Part shown: positions 58,080 to 64,000 of the stretch, piece after piece
How positions within the stretch are numbered: position 1 is the first letter of the stretch
How the letters are laid out: every line of letters starts with the position of its first letter
NCBI GenBank assembly: GCA_026826555.1
Contig: JAKSZT010017954.1
Location: 5,298,642-5,362,641 of the forward strand
Length of the DNA stretch: 64,000 bases
Reading direction: 5' to 3'
Source: Tolypeutes matacus
Lineage: Eukaryota; Chordata; Mammalia; Cingulata; Chlamyphoridae
Notes under the pieces: model-generated
What the model saw: only the letters and a program-made list of their open reading frames with translations
Databases searched by the model: none
What the model was told of the DNA's origin: nothing
Program-made: the position numbers and the translations under genes

Positions 58080-60365
58080 GACTTAGTGGCTCATACTGGG
58101 GATAAATAGAAACAAGGGTACTGCGAATTGGGATAGAGCAGTGGGAAAACAGATGGCTGGGAAGGTGTGGAGAGTGCTGCAATCTGAATAAGAGAGACAG
58201 GAAACGGAGGGGAAGTAAGCCCAGGCTTCAGAAACGCTGGCGGTATCTGCAGGAGAGAATGAGCCGAGGTGTGAAAAAAGGGCCTGCCAGCCTGTGTTTT
58301 GGCTTCAAATCACCATGTAAACCTGCTTAGGAGGGGTGAGGGTTTGAGAAAGACTGATTTATAAAGCAGTGGAAGCTAAATAAAGTTACGTAACATTTTG
58401 ACTACCTCAAGCATCCAAGTTACTCAGGGGTTATAGTGAGATCCAAGAAGATAAAAATCAACAACCATGGTAAAATCAGAAACACATTGAATATTTGGAT
58501 GGAAGTAGATTTGGAGCAAAAGAAGTCTTTTTTGCATGTACATTAACTGCAGCAGAGCAAAACAAGTTTATAATTGTGAAGAAAGGAGTATTAAAATGTT
58601 TCTAGGGCACGGAAGGGTGAAAAATGGAAATTAATGGGCAATAATAATAAATTGACATATAAAATTAGATTGAGAGTCTCTATATTTGGTGTGCTATTTT
58701 TCTTTTCTTTTCTTTGCCTTTTTTTTTTAGTATTTCTAGGGACTTTCAGATGTTTTCTCCTGTTCTCATCTCCCTTGTTTTCCCCACAACATCTAGTTTC
58801 CTCCTTATAAATATATCTTGGTGGCAGTGTTGGGAATGGGGTGGTCAGAAACATAATTCCCACAGTTTGGAGTTGACTACTGAAAGTCTCTTTTTAATGG
58901 AAGTAAGTTCCTTTTCTTTTCTCCTAGTCTTTTGGGCTTGTAGCTCTGGACCATGTTTTTCAGTCCTTCAACAACACAGGTCATCTTGAATTCTGATCTG
59001 GCCTTTCTGAATAATCTTGGCTCACCCCTGAGATTCAGCAGGCCACATCCATTCTGGCATTCTTTACCTCTGGTTTTGTGATCCCTGTTTTGCCCAGCGC
59101 TGTCTCCCCTGCTCGCTGGATCCCGCAGACTTTTCACCTGGGCGTGGCTCTGTTCTTCCAGGTGGGATTGAAGCTGGGGCCTGGCTCCTTCAGCCTCTGA
59201 CTTCACACGTGGAAGCTGGAGCTGAGAGGGGCCTGCATGCCAGTCCAGCCCAAAGAACCTGCCCCAGCAGGGGCTGGATGAGAAGCCATCCGTAGGCTCC
59301 CTCTTCCCAGGCCCTGAGGCTCATCCAGATTCTATGGGTATCTGGAATCCTGTCTGTCTTGAGAATTTCTAATTTCTTCATCATCTTTTTCCAATTCTGT
59401 CTTGATTTCTTTCTATCCTGCTTTCTCCCTTAGGGACGTGTGTTCAATCCGAGCATCTGCTCACAGTCTCCTTCTGAATACTAGGGCAAATATTCATTGG
59501 ATTTCCATTGCATTGTTTTCCTCCCCTCTCAATAAATTATCGTGTCTCCTCTTGGAGGCCACCATGTCTTCCTTACCAAACTCCAGGCTCTTAATGGGCA
59601 TGGAAAATCCCCCTGAATTTATCTTCATCTTCAGTGCAACCTCACCTTGATTATTTTCCATCATCTGCTTGTTCCTGCCACTGTCTGACATGAAGGTGCT
59701 TTGTGGCCCACAGAAAAGCTTGCTAACTTTGTTCAATCCTTGTTCAGGCTGGTTTGGCCTCCTGCGCTACAGGCCAGGATGGCTGCCCTGAGTGTAGACC
59801 TTCTGGGCAGTCCCACTCTGCCTCACAAACTCACGGGTCACTTCTGCCCACTTCAGGAAGGGTGGTTTGAAAGCTGAGCATAATGGTGGAATGTCCCTGC
59901 CAGCCCCAGCCTGCATTCTTGACTGGCTTCCCCAGGACAACCCCATCCTGATATTGGCCCTATAAACCTGAGGCTGCTGGGGACACCTGTTTCCCACTGT
60001 TTCGCAGTGGGGACACTGCAAATCATTCTGATTTGAAATCTGAAGTATTAAATGGTAAAAATGCACTTGGAAGAGAAAAGTGCCATACAAATATCAGACA
60101 TTACTCTGCAGACCAAACTCCCCATTCCTTCCACAGGGCCCTACACATGCCAAAAGGTACCAGAAAGAGGGATTCCGAGCTTTGCCAGTCCAAATAGGGA
60201 TTCAAGATAAGGGAAAATTTCCCTAATCCTCCAAAAAACTGGAGACAATTTTCCTTGTGACATGGGCTCAGGGAAACCCTCCTCAGGGAAAATACGCAGC
60301 GTTCTCAGACAGCCCTTCACTGGGATGCTGACAGGCAGGGGAATGTCATGGCCTCTGTGTTTGCA
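58080..60365. other. Unassigned intergenic DNA
   Basis: About 2.3 kb with no recognised gene. A T-run lies at 58720-58728. Minus-strand frames at 58877-59206, 59494-59736 and 59767-60090 have no recognised domain and are broken relative to one another. Confidence 0.45.
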
Positions 60366-60369
60366 AAAA

Positions 60370-60490
60370 GACCCACCGCTTATAGTCACATGGTCTGGGG
60401 CAAGTTATTTAACGTCCCTGAGCCTCCATGTCCTCTTTTATAAGTTGGAGATGTGTCAGGATTGCCTGACAAAAGCAGTGAGAGGATGTA
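60370..60490 (+). repeat. MIR fragment
   Basis: 'ctggggcaagttatttaacg' and 'ctgagcctccatgtcctctt' are sense MIR. Confidence 0.75.
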
Positions 60491-60699
60491 TGTAATGATG
60501 GCATCTGACACCCCAATATGGGTGGGTTTCTTTCCCTTCCCCCTGGCTTCTGATCAAGTAGTGACCTTCTGGGTTTGATAATGTAGTTTGTGGTTTCGTG
60601 GGATTTTTACCAGTTAAGAGACTTCTCTGGGCAGCCTGGACACGGGCAAGGCCTGTCTTCACAGACGCTGACCCACGGCATTGTGGGGAGGCACATGCG

Positions 60700-60856
60700 T
60701 TCCGAAGTGTCACTGTTTTGGTTCAAATCTCACTTCTGCCACTTGATTGCTGAGTGACCTTAGACAAGTGATGAATGTCATGATAGAACTGATAGGACTT
60801 TGTGAGGATTAAAAGAGATAATCCTTGTAAAGTATTTAGCAAAAGTCCTGACACTT
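60700..60856 (+). repeat. MIR SINE
   Basis: 'ggttcaaatctcacttctgcc', 'gctgagtgaccttagacaag' and 'tgtgaggattaaaagagata' form a sense MIR, ended by the L1 tail at 60857. Confidence 0.85.
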
Positions 60857-61310
60857 TTTTTTTTTTTAATTTTTACTTTTTTAAAGATACTTTGATTACA
60901 CAAATGTTACACAAAAAAATATAGGAATTCCCATATGCCCTGCTCCCCACACCTCCCACATCCTTCCACATAAACAACATCCTTCATCAGTGTGGCACAT
61001 TCATTGCAATTGATAAACACAGCCTGGGGTTTAACATTGTAGGTTACACTCTCTCCCACACAGTTCTGCAGACTATGGGAAGATACATAATGGCATATAT
61101 CCGTCATTGCAATGCTATTCAGGATGATTCCGAAGTCCCGAAAAAGCCCCTGCCCCCAGAGCCTTCCAGCGGCCGCTGCCTCCACATCAATGCTGCCATT
61201 TCTTCCATTGCTAGAATCACAAGTCTATTGTAGAATACCAGTAAGTCCACACTAGTCCATAATGTTTATTAGTATCCAAGTCCTGGGTTATTTTGAGATC
61301 TTATTGTTTT
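60857..61310 (-). mobile_element. 5'-truncated xenarthran-type L1 3' UTR
   Basis: Poly(A) tail on the minus strand (T-run at 60857-60868) preceded by 'gtgtaacatttgtgtaatc', which also occurs in the tandem tails near 44000. The body contains a gcggccgc word near 61170 and a 92-codon minus frame (60907-61185) with no known domain. The 5' boundary is approximate. Confidence 0.7.
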
Positions 61311-61369
61311 CCTAGAGGGGTAAGGGTGAAGAATGGTGGGGGAAGAGGGGAGTAGATATATTTTATTTC

Positions 61370-61570
61370 CAGATAAAGAGAAGAACATTAAATTTTACAG
61401 CACTCTTCCATGTTCAGAGTTGTATATATACTGAACCTCAAAATTGTGAGATGAGCAGGGAGGTAAATATTGCTCCAGTTTACCATGATGGAAACTGAGA
61501 CATGGAGAAGTTCAATGGCATTTCCAAGGTCTCACAGCGAGCAAGTGAGAGAAAACACCCTTCTTAGGGT
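61370..61570 (-). repeat. MIR SINE
   Basis: 'gctccagtttaccatgatgg' and 'tttccaaggtctcacagcga' are antisense MIR. Confidence 0.75.
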
Positions 61571-62455
61571 CAACCCAACTTAGCCCCATCATCCACAGTG
61601 AAGCCATTCTCAGTGAACATCAGATCAACGGGAGCGTGTCCGCCAGGCTGGAACTAAGACAATCCTCTTTTAGTCCTTTAATAAAACCATTTGTTTGTTT
61701 TAGTGCCACATGTAGCTTTTCTTCTCTGCCTGCCACTTGCCTCTTAGCAAGAAAAGGCCAACAACACAGTTATTCAGCTGGTCTTTGAGATTCCAGGCAT
61801 CAAGTAGAATCACTCTCAGAGGTCAAGTCCAAATGATTATTTGAGGGACTCAATTTCCTTTAGAGAAGGCACATTGTCAGTTCAATCTACTGTGGAATTT
61901 GTAGTATTAATGAATTGAAGTATACTTTAGGGGTTTCTCCCAGATGCTTATTTTAATTTAAGCTCTGGGGGTTTAACTTTCCAAAATACTCAATTTTATT
62001 CATTATGAAAACTAATAACTGGCTTTTTTCACTGCTAATTTGGGTACGAAGGTTAATTATCTATAGTAGAGTGGTATTGAGCTAATCTAAAGTCTACCTG
62101 AACACGGCACTGTGGCTAATTGATTCCCCCATGCAATGAGAAATGAGTATTTCTTTGTGATAAAGCTCTACTGATTTAGATTCCACTTGCCTCCTCTCTT
62201 TGTGAAAGGAGCAGAGTCTCTTCAAGATGGTGGGAAATCTTCCCCTTTTTAGGGTACCATGGAATCCATTTAGTTATCTCCACGTGAACATCCACTCGGG
62301 TTATTCTCAGTGTCTTCTTCTCCCCAATAGCACGCTCAGCCACTAACATCTACCATTGTCTATTCAGCATACATTTATAGAATGTGAAGCTATATTTTAA
62401 AGTATACTAGCATGACTGTGACCAAATTAGAATGTCTTGCCTTCTAAAATACACC
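61570..62455. other. Unassigned intergenic DNA
   Basis: AT-rich unique sequence; nothing recognised. Confidence 0.5.
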
Positions 62456-62459
62456 AACA

Positions 62460-62700
62460 CTAACAAATGATGATAATAATAATGTCTTGCTCTCTGTATA
62501 CTTTCAAAGGGGCTTCACGTGCATTTTCAGCATCTTTCCAAGAATCCCATGAGGCATGTAGGACATTTTATTCCCCTCTTCAGCAGATGAAGAGACCGAG
62601 GCCCAGCAAGGTGGAGGTTTGCCCCAGAAGCAGCTGTGAGGAACAGGGACAGAATAGGGCCTTCCTGATTCCTACTTCTGTGCTTTTTCTACTTTACCCC
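62460..62700 (-). repeat. MIR SINE
   Basis: 'aagaatcccatgaggcatgt', 'cagatgaagagaccgaggcc' and 'gaacagggacagaatagggc' form an antisense MIR. It starts with an ATAAT run. Confidence 0.8.
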
Positions 62701-63875
62701 ATCATCTCTTTGATCTGTGACATATTCCAAAAGCCATGCTGTTTTTAGGATTATCTGCTCTTTCTGGCCCCCTGCTCTATCGTTCTGTTTCTTGTACTCC
62801 GAGAGATCCAATTTTGTCTCCAGGAAATAGGTTGGGCTAACGCTGCCCATAGGATTCTAGAGAACACTCCCTCATTGGACAGCCAAGGCAGTGCTTTGTC
62901 CCCCTCCTGTCTTTGCCCTTAGGATAGGGGGTGAATTGACTGGGTCTAAATTACTGACCTTTCCCTCCCAAGGCCTAAAGCCAGATTTGGCCCTGAACTT
63001 CCCATGCACATGTTAGTTTTCGGAGTTCCCTCTCCTCACCCACCTCTGATTTATTTAAAAATTACTTTCTAAACCAACCTGAAGCAGCTCAAAATTAATT
63101 TAAACTCCCCAAAAACTGAATTTGTCAATGTCCACCATTGTAATTTGTTACGTTGCATTATAACCTACTACCGAACTGTGGCAGAACCCCGATGATATAG
63201 TGTGGTCTCCACGTACAATATATCATAAGAGCAGTTTCAACATGGGTGATGGATGGAGCAAGCCTGGGAAGAATTTTAAAAGAGTCCTAAATTTCTAGAA
63301 TTTTTTTATTCCCTTTAAGTGGTTGAAGGCATCACCCCCAAAAGATTACTAAGAGTCTAAATCATTTTTTCTCCTTTTTTCTCTGCATCAAACGGAGGTC
63401 TGCAAAGGCAATTAACCCAGCATGTTGGCAGAATTGCTGAGGCATAATTGGCTTTTGCTGTGGCCTTGCAGCTTTAGCCATGACATTGCCCCATCAGTTG
63501 GGAAAGGGAAAATGAATCTGCTTTTGCTTTAAGGCGTCACCAATTAGGTACAATCATGGTCCATCCATCCCTTTTGGCAGGTTCCAGGGTGGCAGGTCCT
63601 TGGTAGTGTTTGTCCCCCAGAGAGGAGAAAGAATTCAATCACTGCTCACCTACACTCACACATCATGACCTGGTCTACTCTTTGAGGCCAGTGCTGGCCC
63701 GTCATCCTGATAGCTTAAATTAGTCAATACTGGCCTGAGGCTCCAACCATGGGGAAATGCTAGGTTCCTCTGCCCATGAGATACACACCCCACACAAGCA
63801 GCAAAATTATGGGATCCACCGATGTGGATGGCATATTGTCATTCTGGTCCTTCCCAGTCCTAGACTCCTCAATTA
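62700..63875. other. Unique DNA; 63060-63560 candidate conserved noncoding element
   Basis: No gene or repeat recognised. The part from 63060 to 63560 is repeat-free with AATTAATTTAAA-type words and a CAATTA/TAATTG pair near 63410-63450. Confidence 0.35.
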
Positions 63876-63879
63876 GCTC

Positions 63880-64000
63880 GACAGTCCAGCCATCTCATTT
63901 CATTGAAGAGGAAACTTAGGCCCAGTGACTCATGCAGTGTGAGCCGCGAGCTGGCGGCAGAACTTGGAACTGGGTCTCTCAGGACCTCTAGCCCCTTGGG
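63880..64000 (-). repeat. MIR fragment at the right edge
   Basis: 'gaggaaacttaggcccagtg' and 'gcggcagaacttggaactgg' are antisense MIR. Confidence 0.75.

Larger units (their letters stand above)
57020..58080 (-). repeat. MIR split by an LTR insertion
   Basis: Antisense MIR words 'agttaagtggcttgtccaag' and 'gtcacagctggtaggtg' end at about 57175. The missing end ('ccaggattggaaaccaggtc', 'aaaagcccatgctcgg') reappears at about 58020-58075. The 840 bases between are LTR-derived. Confidence 0.7.

Overview
The window is vertebrate nuclear DNA from a placental mammal, most likely a xenarthran and probably an armadillo (Dasypus-like). It carries mammal-wide repeats throughout: MIR, L2, L3/CR1-type LINE remains, hAT-Charlie MITEs, MLT1-type LTRs and old L1 3' ends. 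It also carries several copies of the tRNA-derived SINE family known from armadillos (DAS type), which open with a 'ggatgtggctca'-like A box followed by a 'ggtttgattcc'-like B box. The lineage call rests on recognising those SINEs by eye, not on a database search.

I find no convincing protein-coding exon, no functional RNA gene, no CpG-island promoter and no bacterial-style operon. The open frames seen are short, mostly chance frames or pieces of repeats. The only recognisable gene-derived sequence is a broken glutamine synthetase (GLUL) retrocopy on the minus strand at about 3.2-4.8 kb. The window therefore looks like a gene desert or the inside of a very large intron.

Layout. 1-2.5 kb: an L1 3' end, a DAS SINE, then a long antisense L2. 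3.1-4.8 kb: a perfect 19-bp inverted repeat and the GLUL retrocopy. 5.9-6.1 kb: an AT-rich stretch dense in TTTAT/ATAAA words. 8.2-10.5 kb: L2, L1, a 32-bp tandem duplication and an antisense L2 split by a dimeric DAS SINE. 10.5-18.6 kb: mostly unassigned, with MIR fragments. 18.6-19.4 kb: a 5'-truncated L1 with target-site duplication. 19.6-20.5 kb: GC-richer unique DNA with the longest open frame. 21 kb: two DAS SINEs. 23-27 kb: LTRs, L2 and L3. 28.1-29.3 kb: a pile of six DNA-transposon MITEs. 30-41 kb: MIR, L2, DAS SINEs and an AT microsatellite-like tract. 43.7-44.1 kb: an MER5A with a CA expansion, then duplicated L1 tails. 48-51 kb: an LTR carrying a tail-only retroposition, then a solo LTR inside a MITE. 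55-58 kb: a second solo LTR of the same family, MLT1s and a MIR split by LTRs. 60.8-61.3 kb: an antisense xenarthran-type L1 3' end. 61.4-64 kb: MIRs and unique DNA.

No undescribed biological system can be supported. The points most worth checking are the nested insertions, which give a relative age order, the perfect inverted repeat, a near tail-only retroposition with an 18-bp target-site duplication, two related solo LTRs, and several repeat-free stretches that could be conserved regulatory DNA.
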